This document shows, piece by piece, positions 29,461 through 40,396 of a stretch of 64,000 nt of DNA; position 1 is the stretch's first letter, and each line of letters opens with the position of its first letter. The translations under genes and the position numbers were made by a program. Source of the DNA: an uncultured Colwellia sp. (GTDB taxonomy: Bacteria > Pseudomonadota > Gammaproteobacteria > Enterobacterales > Alteromonadaceae); assembly GCA_913061475.1 (NCBI GenBank), contig CAJXUN010000024.1, forward strand, positions 1 to 64,000. The letters are read 5' to 3'. Below the pieces are notes generated by a model, which was not told the DNA's origin, ran no database searches, and worked only from the letters and a program-made list of their open reading frames with translations.

Positions 29461-29686
29461 AATTGCCAGGTCTCGTCAGACGGTGAATGAAATTTATTAC
29501 CAATGTAAACTTAATATGTGGCATAAAAAACCTAAAGCAAGACATTTACCATAGTGTTGCTAATAAATGAGCTAAATTTACAAAAACTTAAAGCCAAAAG
29601 AAACAAATCATTAAAAAAACTTTGCTAACGAGTGTTAACTAGGTAAGCTCAAAGCAAAGTATTAACAACAATAATAATTATCATTT

Positions 29687-31024
29687 ATGAGTAATATTAG
29701 AGATTCGTTTCACTCGAGAATAGGTTTTGTGCTTGCAGCCGCTGGCTCGGCCATTGGTTTAGGCAATATTTGGGGTTTTCCAACACAAGCGGCCAATAAT
29801 GGCGGTGGTGCATTTTTATTTGTTTACTTAGTGGTAACGGTATTATTGGCATTGCCTGCGCTTTATGCCGAAGTGTATATTGGTAACCAAGCACAGAAAA
29901 ACCCCGTATCAGCACTAGAAGATGCCTGTCGTGATACCGCGCCAAAACTTGGCAAGTATGCTGGTTTAATTGGCCTATGCGGCGCAATTATGATGTTAAG
30001 CTTTTACACCATAGTCGCCGGCTGGATGCTTGCTCACGCCCTTTCCCCCCTATTTGAGTTACTTGGTCAGCGTGAACTTTCACAATGGTTAGCCACCTCA
30101 AGTACACAACGAAACTTAATGTTTACCCCTATTTTCATTTTACTTGGCGCGGGTATTATTCATCAAGGTGTCAATGCCGGCATTGAAAAGTGGTCAGCTC
30201 GTTTAATGCCTGTGCTATTGATTATGCTAGTCGCATTAATTGCTTATATCCTGCAGCAACCTGGCGCTGAAAAAGGTTTAAGAACTTATTTAATACCTGA
30301 TTTTTCACAAGTTACTAACCCTAAACTTATTATTTCAGCCATGGGGCAAGCCTTTTTCTCATTGTCTATTGGCGTCGGCGGTATGATGGTTTACGGCTCT
30401 TATATGAAAAAAGATCGTGATATCGGCAAACTTGCTATTTCGATCACCGCGCTTGATACCTTTATTGCTTTTATGGCTGGCTTGTTAATTATTCCTGCAC
30501 TTTACGTTGCTCAAGAAGCCGGACAACAAGTGTTTCAGGGAGATAAGTTAATTGGTGAAGGACAACTTATTTTCAACATATTGCCTGAGCTTTTCAATTC
30601 AATGGGTAATATTGGTATGTTAGTCGCAATAGGATTCTTCTCGCTATTATCAATTGCGGCTTTAACGTCAACCATTTCATCAACAGAAGTGCCGGTTTCT
30701 TATCTTGTTGAAGCGAAAAAGTTTAGCCGCTCTAAGGCGACTTGGTGGGTATCAGCTACCGTATTAACCGCCAGCATGATACTGATCACATTTTTTGACA
30801 GCCTATTTGGTTTAGTTATTCGTCTACTGACCACCATTTTACAACCACTGAGCTGCTTGTTTTACTTTATTGTGGTTGGTTGGTTGTGGAAACGGGGTAA
30901 TAAATTACGTGATGTGTCATTACAAGAAGGCAGAAAGTGGCTACCAATATGGGGCAACTATTTACGCTTTGTTTGTCCGTTATTATTAACAGTAGTATTT
31001 GTTAACGTCGCGATTTTAAATTGA
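29687..31024 (+). CDS. Sodium-dependent transporter (NSS family)
   Basis: RIGFVLAAAGSAIGLGNIWGFPTQAANNGGGAFLFVY signature. Confidence 0.95.
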   Translation: MSNIRDSFHSRIGFVLAAAGSAIGLGNIWGFPTQAANNGGGAFLFVYLVVTVLLALPALYAEVYIGNQAQKNPVSALEDACRDTAPKLGKYAGLIGLCGAIMMLSFYTIVAGWMLAHALSPLFELLGQRELSQWLATSSTQRNLMFTPIFILLGAGIIHQGVNAGIEKWSARLMPVLLIMLVALIAYILQQPGAEKGLRTYLIPDFSQVTNPKLIISAMGQAFFSLSIGVGGMMVYGSYMKKDRDIGKLAISITALDTFIAFMAGLLIIPALYVAQEAGQQVFQGDKLIGEGQLIFNILPELFNSMGNIGMLVAIGFFSLLSIAALTSTISSTEVPVSYLVEAKKFSRSKATWWVSATVLTASMILITFFDSLFGLVIRLLTTILQPLSCLFYFIVVGWLWKRGNKLRDVSLQEGRKWLPIWGNYLRFVCPLLLTVVFVNVAILN

Positions 31025-31080
31025 TAATAAGGTACAGCTTAAACCGCATAAAACGTAACATTTAACATGTTCGAGCAATA

Positions 31081-31108
31081 AAAAAGCCATGATATATCAT
31101 GGCTTTTT
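31081..31108. terminator. Bidirectional Rho-independent terminator
   Basis: aaaaagccatgatatatcatggcttttt, perfect palindrome between convergent genes. Confidence 0.9.
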
Positions 31109-31127
31109 ATCAGTGCTGGCCAGCGGT

Positions 31128-32330
31128 TTAATCACTGACGTTATTGCGACCTGATTTTTTCGCACGATATAGCGCTTGGTCTGCTAATTTTAACGTTTGC
31201 TCAAAATTAAGCTTAGCGGCTCTAGCTGCATACCCGATAGATATTGTGACACTAACAGATTTTACTTGTTCTGATTTTTTCCCGGTTCGCGACTTTTTAC
31301 TTTTACGCTGCGCTTGACGAATAACAATCTTATAATCTTGCACCGCTTGTCTTACCGCCTCTAATGCTGGTTGCGCCTGTTCAGGGCTTTTACCCGGAAA
31401 AACAATAGTAAACTCTTCACCGCCATAACGAAAAACTTTACCCGCGCTTTTAACTTGCGCTAATTTACTCGCGACTAATTTTAATACTTGATCGCCAATA
31501 TCGTGGCCATAAGTATCATTAAACTTTTTAAAATGATCAATATCGAGCATAGCCACCGTATATTTTCGTCCCAGTGATAAAGCCCGTTGATTAAGCGCCC
31601 GACGCGAAGGCAAGCTAGTGAGTTCATCACGGTACGCTAAAAAATAGGAGTCGATCATCACCACACAAAGGTAGTGCACCATCATCAAGCTTAATAACAC
31701 GCTCCAAGGCAATACGATGATTTGGTAGAAATATCCAAGCCATAGACAGTAACTAACGAGCAACGCTGCTGCCGCTAAACTTTTTTCGCGCAGGCAGCGC
31801 CAAACTAAAACCAAGAAAAAAACCATCAATGGTAATTCAACAGTGATGAATTTCAACCATGGAGCGATCGTTGCAACATCGGCTAATTGGCTTACCAGCA
31901 GAGCGGCAATATCAAACCAATAATAACTTGCCACGCCTATGCTTGATAAAAGTAGCACTCGGTAAATGCCATGAGTTGACAACAGCCCTCTATCTTTTAA
32001 AACACTTAATGCAGACAGCATACCGGTGCTCGCAAGCAGCAGCCATTCACGGTGCGACAACAACCAGGTTTGCCAAGGTAAGACCTGCGATTCATTAAGA
32101 TAAAAAAGCAAAAACACCAGCGCAGCCAACGCTAAGCGACTACGATTGAAATAACTAGACAGTAGGATAGTTATAACAAATAAACCATAAAGCACTTGTT
32201 CAATAAGGTTGATTTTTACTAACCAATAACTTTGAAAATGATTAACAACCGAAAGGGTAATAAAAAAAGCAATCAGACTAAAAACACTGCTTTTTAAGGC
32301 GCTGAAAAACTGAATCAAGCGTAACTCCAT
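31128..32330 (-). CDS. Membrane-associated GGDEF diguanylate cyclase
   Basis: Multiple N-terminal TMs; AMLDIDHFKKFNDTYGHDIGD, FRYGGEEFTIVFPG. Confidence 0.93.
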   Translation of the reverse strand: MELRLIQFFSALKSSVFSLIAFFITLSVVNHFQSYWLVKINLIEQVLYGLFVITILLSSYFNRSRLALAALVFLLFYLNESQVLPWQTWLLSHREWLLLASTGMLSALSVLKDRGLLSTHGIYRVLLLSSIGVASYYWFDIAALLVSQLADVATIAPWLKFITVELPLMVFFLVLVWRCLREKSLAAAALLVSYCLWLGYFYQIIVLPWSVLLSLMMVHYLCVVMIDSYFLAYRDELTSLPSRRALNQRALSLGRKYTVAMLDIDHFKKFNDTYGHDIGDQVLKLVASKLAQVKSAGKVFRYGGEEFTIVFPGKSPEQAQPALEAVRQAVQDYKIVIRQAQRKSKKSRTGKKSEQVKSVSVTISIGYAARAAKLNFEQTLKLADQALYRAKKSGRNNVSD

Positions 32331-32498
32331 AATGAAAAGTCGACGAGTTCGACCTTATTTTCAGCCATTATAATGACCACTAACCTACACAACAGCAAAT
32401 GTTTTAGCCTCATTATTTAACCTCAAGGTTAATTAGCCCATATTCAGCCAATGCTGACTAAGCCATGTTAAGTATCGAATGATTAATCAGCGCTGAAA

Positions 32499-33968
32499 CT
32501 ATGGCGTTATTTTTTTAACGGCTGGCGCATGACTTTCTTCTTCTTGTTTAAGCTCGACTTGCTCTATTTTTTCAAAACGATTGCTGATTTTATCCGCTGA
32601 GGTATGAATTTGTTTTACATCACTTGCCGCTTGATCAATATGTTTAGCTAAGTTCGCAAAGCGACCTTTAAACCGAGAAAAGTCTGCCGACAAATGCGAC
32701 AAGTGTGCCTGAATAACATGAATCTGCTTGCGAGTTGCCTCATCTTTTAACACCGAGCGTGCGGTCGTTAAAATGGCCATTAAGGTGGTTGGTGATGCTA
32801 ACCAAACGCGCTTTTTGTTTGCATAATCAACTAAATCACTATGATGAGCATGTATTTCAGCGAAAATAGCTTCAGCAGGAATAAACATTACCGCGCCATC
32901 TGCGGTCTCTTTCTCAATCAAGTATTTATCACTAATGTCATTAATATGTTTTTTAATATCGAGCTTGAATTGTCGCTCTGCAGCTTTGCGTTCAAATTCA
33001 CCTAGGCTATTGTCGGCCATTTTTTTATAGCTTTCGAGCGGAAATTTAGAATCAACTACCACATTACCTGTTGGCTCAGGCAGAAATAAAATACAGTCAG
33101 CAATTTTGCCGTTTGATAAAGTATGTTGCAGTGAAAAATGCTGTTCAGGTAAGACATTACGTATTAAGGCATTGAGCTGAACTTCGCCAAAGGCACCACG
33201 TGAGCGTTTATCTGATAACACTTCCTGTAAACTGACAACATTACTTGAAAGCTCGGTAATTTTTTTCTGCGCATCATCAATTAATGCTAAACGCTGCAAA
33301 ATATCGTTGAAGGTCTTAGTGGTTTTTTCAAAGCCGTCCGCTAAACGTTTTTCAACCTGCCCACTGATATCTTTTAACCGGTTATCGGTTGAAACGGTTA
33401 ATTCATCAATTCTTTTCGCCATTTGTTCACTGGATAAATGCAGTGACTTAGCCATTTCTTCACGACCTAACTTAGATGTTGCCGTCAGTTGTGTTGTCAG
33501 TTGTTCGGTGGCTTTACGTTGGTTATCGCTGAAGTTAACCTGGTGTTCATATAAGGTCTTTTTAAGCTGTTCACTATGGCTATGTAGTTGTTGTGCTTGT
33601 TTTTCGCCTTGTTCACCATGTTGGCGTAATAATTTTAATTTAAAGTCAGATATTTGCTGCTCAAAATAGGTTTTTAGCTCGCTTTGTTGGTTGGCGAGTT
33701 GCTGATGATTAAAGCTTAACTGTTGCTGAAGTTGTTGCTGATTACTGGCATTAACTTCATAGCTCAAATTGACTTTTTCGGCTAACTGCTGCAACAGATG
33801 TTGCTGTGCTAAAAAGGATATTCGACTGACTTTTATCTGCCGTAATAACACCAATATCATGATAAAAAGACTCATCAGCAGTACGAGTACAACGGCGATT
33901 AAGCTGGGGAAATTATCTAACGTTAACCAAGGAAAATTTAATGTTAAGTTCATGGCGCTGCCAAACAC
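32499..33968 (-). CDS. rmuC: DNA recombination protein RmuC
   Basis: SDKRSRGAFGEVQLNALIRNVLPEQHF..., VVDSKFPLESY, WLASPTTLMAILTTARSV. Confidence 0.95.
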   Translation of the reverse strand: MFGSAMNLTLNFPWLTLDNFPSLIAVVLVLLMSLFIMILVLLRQIKVSRISFLAQQHLLQQLAEKVNLSYEVNASNQQQLQQQLSFNHQQLANQQSELKTYFEQQISDFKLKLLRQHGEQGEKQAQQLHSHSEQLKKTLYEHQVNFSDNQRKATEQLTTQLTATSKLGREEMAKSLHLSSEQMAKRIDELTVSTDNRLKDISGQVEKRLADGFEKTTKTFNDILQRLALIDDAQKKITELSSNVVSLQEVLSDKRSRGAFGEVQLNALIRNVLPEQHFSLQHTLSNGKIADCILFLPEPTGNVVVDSKFPLESYKKMADNSLGEFERKAAERQFKLDIKKHINDISDKYLIEKETADGAVMFIPAEAIFAEIHAHHSDLVDYANKKRVWLASPTTLMAILTTARSVLKDEATRKQIHVIQAHLSHLSADFSRFKGRFANLAKHIDQAASDVKQIHTSADKISNRFEKIEQVELKQEEESHAPAVKKITP

Positions 33969-34021
33969 TGTAAATATTAACAGTTATTAGAGCATACTTT
34001 ATTGATAAGGTTAATCAATAT

Positions 34022-34246
34022 TTAAACTCTGTCACCGACTTTATTAAGAATCGTTATTTCGCCGTCACAAACAGCAATAATCGATTTATCAACTTTAAAG
34101 CTATCGGGGATTATCACGCGCCCAGATTTATGCTTAGGAAAGGTATGTACTTCATGCATAAGCTCTAGTGAGATATCACTATAAAAAATGATGGTGACAA
34201 GGCGCATTTCCTGTTCAAAATTTCCATCGGCATTCATTTCATCCAT
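34022..34246 (-). CDS. Small conserved hypothetical protein (TIGR02922/DUF2375-like)
   Basis: 74 aa; VTIIFYSDISLELMHEVHTFPKHKSGRVIIPDSFKVDKSIIAVCDG. Confidence 0.6.
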   Translation of the reverse strand: MDEMNADGNFEQEMRLVTIIFYSDISLELMHEVHTFPKHKSGRVIIPDSFKVDKSIIAVCDGEITILNKVGDRV

Positions 34247-34316
34247 GGTATTGTTCTACAATTTTTTGAATATATTTAGTTAGTGTAGACCAAAATATAA
34301 TTATTAAATAATACAT

Positions 34317-34350
34317 AAAAAGGTAATTCAATTACTTGAATTACCTTTTT
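34317..34350 (-). terminator. Rho-independent terminator
   Basis: aaaaaggtaattca...tgaattaccttttt hairpin downstream of the S9 peptidase gene. Confidence 0.8.
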
Positions 34351-34381
34351 AATAAAGCTAGTTAGTGACTTAATGAATGCC

Positions 34382-36421
34382 CTAGTCTGTATATTTTTTC
34401 ATCCAGTTAAACACTTCTTGATACCAAACTTTTAGATTATCAGGGTTACGAATATGGTGATCTTCATCCGGAAACATCACCAAGCGACTTGGAATATTCT
34501 GACGTTGTAAAGCGGTAAACGCCCCTAAGCTTTGTGCATAAGGCACGCGATAATCGAGTTCACCTTGGATCACTAACATAGGTATTTGCCAATTTTTCAC
34601 TAAAGCGGCAGGATTGTACTTATTGTAATCTTCACTGCCTTGCCAAACAGGACCGCCCATATCGTGTTCAGGGAACCAAAGTTCTTCAGTAGAACCGTAA
34701 AAACTTGGCATATCATACAAACCGGCATGATTGACAATACATTTGAAGCCGTCAGACCAATTACCTTGGATCCAGTTCATCATGTAACCACCATATGACG
34801 CGCCTAAGGCACACGCATTATTTGCATCCATCCAAGGTTCTTGACTGGTGATATCAGCAAGGCCTTTTTGCAGATCTTCTAAGGGTTTTCCACCCCAATC
34901 ACGCGCGATAGAGTCTGTAAAATTTTGCCCGTAACCTATAGAGCCATGAAAGTCGATCATCACAACAGCGTAGCCTTGAGCCGCCCATAATTGTGCATTC
35001 CAGCGATAATGAAACATATTACCAAAGCTGCCTTGTGGGCCTCCATGCACTAAAAAAGCAATAGGGTATTTGCTACCCACTTGGTAGTTGGCAGGTTTTA
35101 ACCAGTAGCCATGTACATCTTCATCGTTCCAGCCTTTAAAGTTAAACTGCTCGAATTCAGCTAAGGTAATATTACTCAATTTCTCAGCATTGACTTGCGT
35201 CAGTTGTTTTAATTGCTGACCGTCTCGGTCAATAACAAAGATATCAGTAGGTGCGTTAAGCGCATGACGGGTAAAAAATATGTTATCTGCTGATACGGCT
35301 ATGTTTCCTGCGGTTCCATCACTATAAACACGACGAACATCACCGAATTCTGGATTAATTTCAAAAATACTTTTTTGACCAACATCATTCGCGGTCACGA
35401 ACAAAGTGCGGTTGTCTTGTGCAAACACTAGTTCACTCACCGAACGATCCCATTGCTTAGCGATTGCACGGGTGTTACCTGTTTTACCGTCGCGGATCAT
35501 CACGGTAAATTTATCTGACTCATAACCCGGCACCGACATAGCTTTATAAGCTAAGTAGCGACCATTGGGAGAATAAACCGGTTTTGCATCCCAAGCGGTA
35601 TTTTCCGCGGTAAGATTAGTCAATTTTTTAGTGCTTAAATCAACTTCAAAAATATCAAAATTAGTATTCCACGCCTGCTCTTTGCTCGGTAGTTTTGCTG
35701 CAAAACTTAACACGTGACCATCAGGGTGAAAGCTCACTTCACCGGCACCAGCAATATCGCCCTGCCAAGACGGCATTAAATCAGTCGCTTGGGTGAATGC
35801 GCCCTGGTCGTTTTTTTCTGCAATAAATAAATGTGATTTATAAGCGGTGTTCCAGGTATCCCAATGACGCACCATTAATTGCTCGTACACTCTAACGTTG
35901 TGCTGCTTTTTCGCATCATTTGCTTTGGCATCAAGCGTACATTGCATAGTTTCACAGCCTGGCAACACAGTTAACTCAAGCGCAAAGCGCTTACCGTCGT
36001 TAGACATTTGAAAGCCATTGATATCAATTGGCAACGCCGACACTTGTTGCGCTTCCCCGCCACTAAGAGGTAATTGCCATATTTGCGAACTACCACTACG
36101 GCCAGAGAGAAAGTAAATACTTTTTCCATCTTGTGCATACATCACATTGCTTTCACCACTTTTATGGCTGGTAAGTCGCTGCGCCTTACTTGCATTAACT
36201 TTTTGCAAATAGAGGTGGTTATCCGTGGAGCGAATCCCTTTTTTTAAACGATATATGAAACTATTACCTTGTGGAGAAACGACAAAATCATGAATTTGAT
36301 TAAATTCCGTTAATGCCGTGACATCTAATACCTTTGGCTCTGCGTCGGTAGCAGCGTTTGTTATACTGACAAAGGCTAACGTCGTAAGGGTCACCATGCT
36401 TATTAATTTTTTATTCATCAC
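34382..36421 (-). CDS. S9 family prolyl oligopeptidase-like peptidase
   Basis: Signal peptide; beta-propeller repeats; GASYGGYMMNW nucleophile elbow; DEDHHIRNPDN. Confidence 0.94.
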   Translation of the reverse strand: MMNKKLISMVTLTTLAFVSITNAATDAEPKVLDVTALTEFNQIHDFVVSPQGNSFIYRLKKGIRSTDNHLYLQKVNASKAQRLTSHKSGESNVMYAQDGKSIYFLSGRSGSSQIWQLPLSGGEAQQVSALPIDINGFQMSNDGKRFALELTVLPGCETMQCTLDAKANDAKKQHNVRVYEQLMVRHWDTWNTAYKSHLFIAEKNDQGAFTQATDLMPSWQGDIAGAGEVSFHPDGHVLSFAAKLPSKEQAWNTNFDIFEVDLSTKKLTNLTAENTAWDAKPVYSPNGRYLAYKAMSVPGYESDKFTVMIRDGKTGNTRAIAKQWDRSVSELVFAQDNRTLFVTANDVGQKSIFEINPEFGDVRRVYSDGTAGNIAVSADNIFFTRHALNAPTDIFVIDRDGQQLKQLTQVNAEKLSNITLAEFEQFNFKGWNDEDVHGYWLKPANYQVGSKYPIAFLVHGGPQGSFGNMFHYRWNAQLWAAQGYAVVMIDFHGSIGYGQNFTDSIARDWGGKPLEDLQKGLADITSQEPWMDANNACALGASYGGYMMNWIQGNWSDGFKCIVNHAGLYDMPSFYGSTEELWFPEHDMGGPVWQGSEDYNKYNPAALVKNWQIPMLVIQGELDYRVPYAQSLGAFTALQRQNIPSRLVMFPDEDHHIRNPDNLKVWYQEVFNWMKKYTD

Positions 36422-36442
36422 ATCCTACTTATATTTTTATTT

Positions 36443-36466
36443 AAAAAAAACGCCCTGATGGGCGCT
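36443..36466 (-). terminator. Rho-independent terminator downstream of fumarase
   Basis: Minus strand agcgcccatcagggcgtttttttt. Confidence 0.8.
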
Positions 36467-36480
36467 TTAATAAAAGAAAC

Positions 36481-38007
36481 TTACTCGCCTTTTAATTTGC
36501 TATCGAGCTCTTCAATTTTCGCTTGCCAGATTGCAGGTCCAGTAACATGTGCTGACTCTCCTCGGCTATCAACCGCAACCGTGACCGGCATATCTTCGAC
36601 GACAAATTCGTAAATAGCTTCCATGCCCATATCTTCAAAAGCCACGACTTTTGCTTTTTTAATGGCTTTAGAAACTAAGTATGCCGCGCCGCCTACTGCC
36701 ATTAAATAAACTGACTTATGATTTTTAATACATTCTACGGTTTCAGGGCCACGTTCAGCTTTACCAATAGAGCCTAATAAGCCAGTTTTCGACAGCATCA
36801 TTTCAGTAAATTTATCCATGCGCGTTGCCGTTGTTGGGCCAGCAGGACCTACAGCTTCATCACCAATTGCATCGACAGGGCCAACGTAATAAATAAATTT
36901 ATCAGTAAAATCTACCGGTAACTCTTCACCCGCAGCTAACATATCTTGAATACGTTTATGCGCAGCATCGCGACCGGTTAATATCGTGCCACTTAATAAA
37001 ACCGTTTCGCCGGTTTTCCAGTCACTAATATCAGTTTTTGATAATTCATCAACATTAACGCGACGAACATTCTCGCCCACTTCCCAGGTGATTTCAGGCC
37101 AATCTTCAAGTTTCGGTGGCGTTAAATCAGCAGGGCCTGAGCCATCAAGATGGAAATGTACGTGACGAGTTGCCGCACAGTTTGGGATCATCACTACCGG
37201 CTTAGATGCTGCATGAGTCGGTACTGACATAATTTTAATATCAACCACCGTAGTTAAGCCACCTAAGCCTTGTGCGCCAATGCCTAGTTTGTTAACGCGG
37301 TCATAAATTTCTAAGCGTAACTCTTCTTCTGCGTTTTCTGGGCCACGATCAATAAGATCTTGAATGTTAACAGGATCCATCAAGCTTTCTTTCGCTAATA
37401 CTCCGGCTTTTTCAGCCGTACCACCAATGCCTATGCCGAGCATGCCTGGTGGGCACCAGCCAGCGCCCATGGTTGGTAGGGTTTTAACCACCCAATCAGC
37501 AATTGAATCACTTGGGTTTAGCATGGCCATTTTAGATTTATTTTCACTACCGCCACCTTTAGCGGCAATCATCACTTCAATGTGATCGCCAGGCACCATA
37601 TCAATATGAACAACCGACGGGGTATTATCTTTAGTATTGATGCGCTTGCCCGCAGGATCAGCAACAATTGAGGCACGTAATGGGTTATCAGGATTTAAAT
37701 AGGCACGACGAGTACCTTCATCGATCATTTGCTGTACGGTCATGTCCGTATTATCCCACTGCACAGCCATACCAATTTTAACAAAACAGGTAACAATACC
37801 GGTATCTTGGCAAATAGGTCGTTTACCATGTGCCGACATACGCGAATTAATCAAAATTTGCGCAATAGCATCTTTAGCGGCTTGGCTTTCTTCTTTGTGA
37901 TAAGCCTTTTCAAGCGCCTGAATAAAATCTAGCGGGTGGTAATAAGAAATGTATTGCAGCGCATCTGCAACGCTTTCGATTAAATCTTGTTGTTTTATAA
38001 TAGCCAT
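36481..38007 (-). CDS. Class I (4Fe-4S) fumarate hydratase
   Basis: RPICQDTGIVTCFVKIG, GGGSENKSKMAMLNPSDS, GPAGPTTATRMDKFTE. Confidence 0.95.
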   Translation of the reverse strand: MAIIKQQDLIESVADALQYISYYHPLDFIQALEKAYHKEESQAAKDAIAQILINSRMSAHGKRPICQDTGIVTCFVKIGMAVQWDNTDMTVQQMIDEGTRRAYLNPDNPLRASIVADPAGKRINTKDNTPSVVHIDMVPGDHIEVMIAAKGGGSENKSKMAMLNPSDSIADWVVKTLPTMGAGWCPPGMLGIGIGGTAEKAGVLAKESLMDPVNIQDLIDRGPENAEEELRLEIYDRVNKLGIGAQGLGGLTTVVDIKIMSVPTHAASKPVVMIPNCAATRHVHFHLDGSGPADLTPPKLEDWPEITWEVGENVRRVNVDELSKTDISDWKTGETVLLSGTILTGRDAAHKRIQDMLAAGEELPVDFTDKFIYYVGPVDAIGDEAVGPAGPTTATRMDKFTEMMLSKTGLLGSIGKAERGPETVECIKNHKSVYLMAVGGAAYLVSKAIKKAKVVAFEDMGMEAIYEFVVEDMPVTVAVDSRGESAHVTGPAIWQAKIEELDSKLKGE

Positions 38008-38199
38008 AACGGTCTCTTTTTTATCAAATGGGCGAGAGATAAGTTGAAAGTTATAAATTTGCCGATATCATACATCGGTTGTTAAATCCCTACCAGTATC
38101 AAATGGTCTAATATAGTGGCCCAGATACAGAGACTTTGACTTAATTTCTATTGAATTAAATAGTGTGAGAAAACTTTGCCAACAAATCCAATAAGACGA

Positions 38200-39615
38200 A
38201 TGTCCGCACAATTACTGAAATTAGCTATACCATTTGATAGCCAAAGTCTATTCTCGCTTATTGCTGATGAGCCTTGGGCCATGTGGTTAGACTCCTGTGA
38301 AAGCACACATGTTGATAGTCGCTATGACATTTTAGTCTGGCAGCCCAGCATTACGTTAACCACTTCTGGTGATATCACTTGTATCAAAAATGAACTCGAT
38401 AACAGCCACTATCAAAGTCATGATGACCCTTTATTACTGCTAAAGCAGCAACAGAAACGCTGTTTTGAGCACATTGATATTGCCCGATGTGAGCTTCCTT
38501 TTAAAGGTGGTGCAGTGGGCTACTTTGCTTACGATTTAGGTAAACGCTTTGAAGTGATCAAACAGCAAACTCGCCAAGATATTGCGATCCCAGAAATGGC
38601 CATTGGTATCTATCAACATGCGATTATTTTTGATCGAAAATTACAACAATGCTGGCTGTTATGTGTTGATGAACAAAGAGCGTCATTTATTGATTTTTTT
38701 AATCATGCGCTAAAACAAAAAACACTTGAGACAGCACAAAGTATTGCAGCAGAAATAGACGCTACAGCGGCTTTCAAATTAACTACGCCTTGGCGATCAA
38801 ATATGCCACAGGCACAATATCGCGAAAAATTTAAGCGAGTGCATGACTATTTACTGTCAGGCGATTGTTACCAAATTAACTTAGCACAACGTTTTAGCGC
38901 GCAATACAGTGGTAGTGAATACCAAGCTTATTGCGCTTTAAGAGAAGAAAACAAAGCGCCTTTTTCCGCTTTTTTACGCTTTGAAAATAGCACTATTTTA
39001 AGTATTTCACCCGAACGTTTTTTACAAAAAGTCGATAACAAAATACAAAGTAAGCCCATTAAAGGTACACGACCACGAAGTAGCGAGCCCGCAATAGACC
39101 AAGCCAACGCAGATGAATTACAACAGGCGACGAAAGACAGAGCAGAAAACTTGATGATCGTTGACTTGCTGCGTAACGACATAAGTCGCGTATGTATACC
39201 CGGTTCGGTAACCGTACCAGCATTATTTGCCATTGAGAGTTTTCCAGCGGTTCACCACTTAGTCAGTACCGTTGAAGGTGAAATCGCGTCACAATACGAT
39301 GGCAGCGATTTATTACGTGCGGCATTTCCTGGCGGCTCAATTACCGGCGCGCCAAAAATTAGAGCCATGGACATCATAGAAGAATTAGAACCGAATCAGC
39401 GTAGTGTCTATTGTGGCTCTATAGGTTACTTATCTGCTTGCGGTAATATGGATACTAGTATCACCATTCGTACCTTGGTATGTCATGAGCAGCAGATCCA
39501 CTGTTGGGCGGGTGGCGGCCTCGTTGCTGATTCAAACGTTGACAGCGAGTATCAAGAAACTTACGATAAAGTTAATAAGATATTACCGGTACTAAGCAAG
39601 CTAAACACAAGGTAA
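38200..39615 (+). CDS. pabB: Aminodeoxychorismate synthase component I
   Basis: SGDCYQINLAQRF, SPERFL, KPIKGTRPR, FPGGSITGAPKIRAM; ORF begins TTG 38176, ATG 38200 preferred. Confidence 0.93.
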   Translation: MSAQLLKLAIPFDSQSLFSLIADEPWAMWLDSCESTHVDSRYDILVWQPSITLTTSGDITCIKNELDNSHYQSHDDPLLLLKQQQKRCFEHIDIARCELPFKGGAVGYFAYDLGKRFEVIKQQTRQDIAIPEMAIGIYQHAIIFDRKLQQCWLLCVDEQRASFIDFFNHALKQKTLETAQSIAAEIDATAAFKLTTPWRSNMPQAQYREKFKRVHDYLLSGDCYQINLAQRFSAQYSGSEYQAYCALREENKAPFSAFLRFENSTILSISPERFLQKVDNKIQSKPIKGTRPRSSEPAIDQANADELQQATKDRAENLMIVDLLRNDISRVCIPGSVTVPALFAIESFPAVHHLVSTVEGEIASQYDGSDLLRAAFPGGSITGAPKIRAMDIIEELEPNQRSVYCGSIGYLSACGNMDTSITIRTLVCHEQQIHCWAGGGLVADSNVDSEYQETYDKVNKILPVLSKLNTR

Positions 39616-39686
39616 ATTTAACGATATTAATCGTTTAACAAATGTTTGATTGCCGCGTTATTTCACCATAACCTTTGAAGGTATGT

Positions 39687-40256
39687 ATGACTAAAGAAGA
39701 ATTTATACAGCGCTTTCAAATGCGACCCTTACCGGCTTCTGTACATAAGTTTCGTTATCAGCAGCAACTTAAAAGTGCTGCCGTATTGATCCCCATTATC
39801 AGCCATCAAAATCAGCTTGAAGTTTTGTTAACTAAGCGGGCCAATCACCTTATTCATCACCCCGGGCAAATCAGTTTCCCGGGCGGTAAGGTCGAGCCTT
39901 TTGATCGTGATTTGACTGCCACAGCCTTGCGTGAGACTGAAGAAGAAATTGGCTTGCAAGCGACTTTTATCGATGTACTTGGTCAACTTAACCCTTACCA
40001 AACCATTTCAGGCTATGAAGTAACCCCGATTGTCGCTATCGTGTCTAATAGTGAGGATTATCAAATTGACAGAAACGAAGTTGCTGAAGTATTTCATGTA
40101 CCGCTAACACATTTCTTACAACGTCAACATCATATTCAAGTACCGGTTTATCACCATGGTAAACGACACAACATTCATTTTATGCCCTATCAACAGTATA
40201 ATATATGGGGAGCGACCGCCGCGATGTTGCATGATTTGAGCGTATTATTAAATTAA
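39687..40256 (+). CDS. NUDIX hydrolase (CoA pyrophosphatase, NudL-like)
   Basis: HHPGQISFPGGKVEPFDRDLTATALRETEEEIGL Nudix box; ORF begins TTG 39675, ATG 39687 preferred. Confidence 0.92.
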   Translation: MTKEEFIQRFQMRPLPASVHKFRYQQQLKSAAVLIPIISHQNQLEVLLTKRANHLIHHPGQISFPGGKVEPFDRDLTATALRETEEEIGLQATFIDVLGQLNPYQTISGYEVTPIVAIVSNSEDYQIDRNEVAEVFHVPLTHFLQRQHHIQVPVYHHGKRHNIHFMPYQQYNIWGATAAMLHDLSVLLN

Positions 40257-40396
40257 ATGATGCCCTAGCGAGTTACTCACTATAATGATAGCAAAGGAAG
40301 TGATATTTTGTTTTGCATGCTGAAAGCTTTCAGCTACAATTACCGAACAAAATTTTACCTTCACCTATATTTAACAGTATATATTCAGGTTTTCTT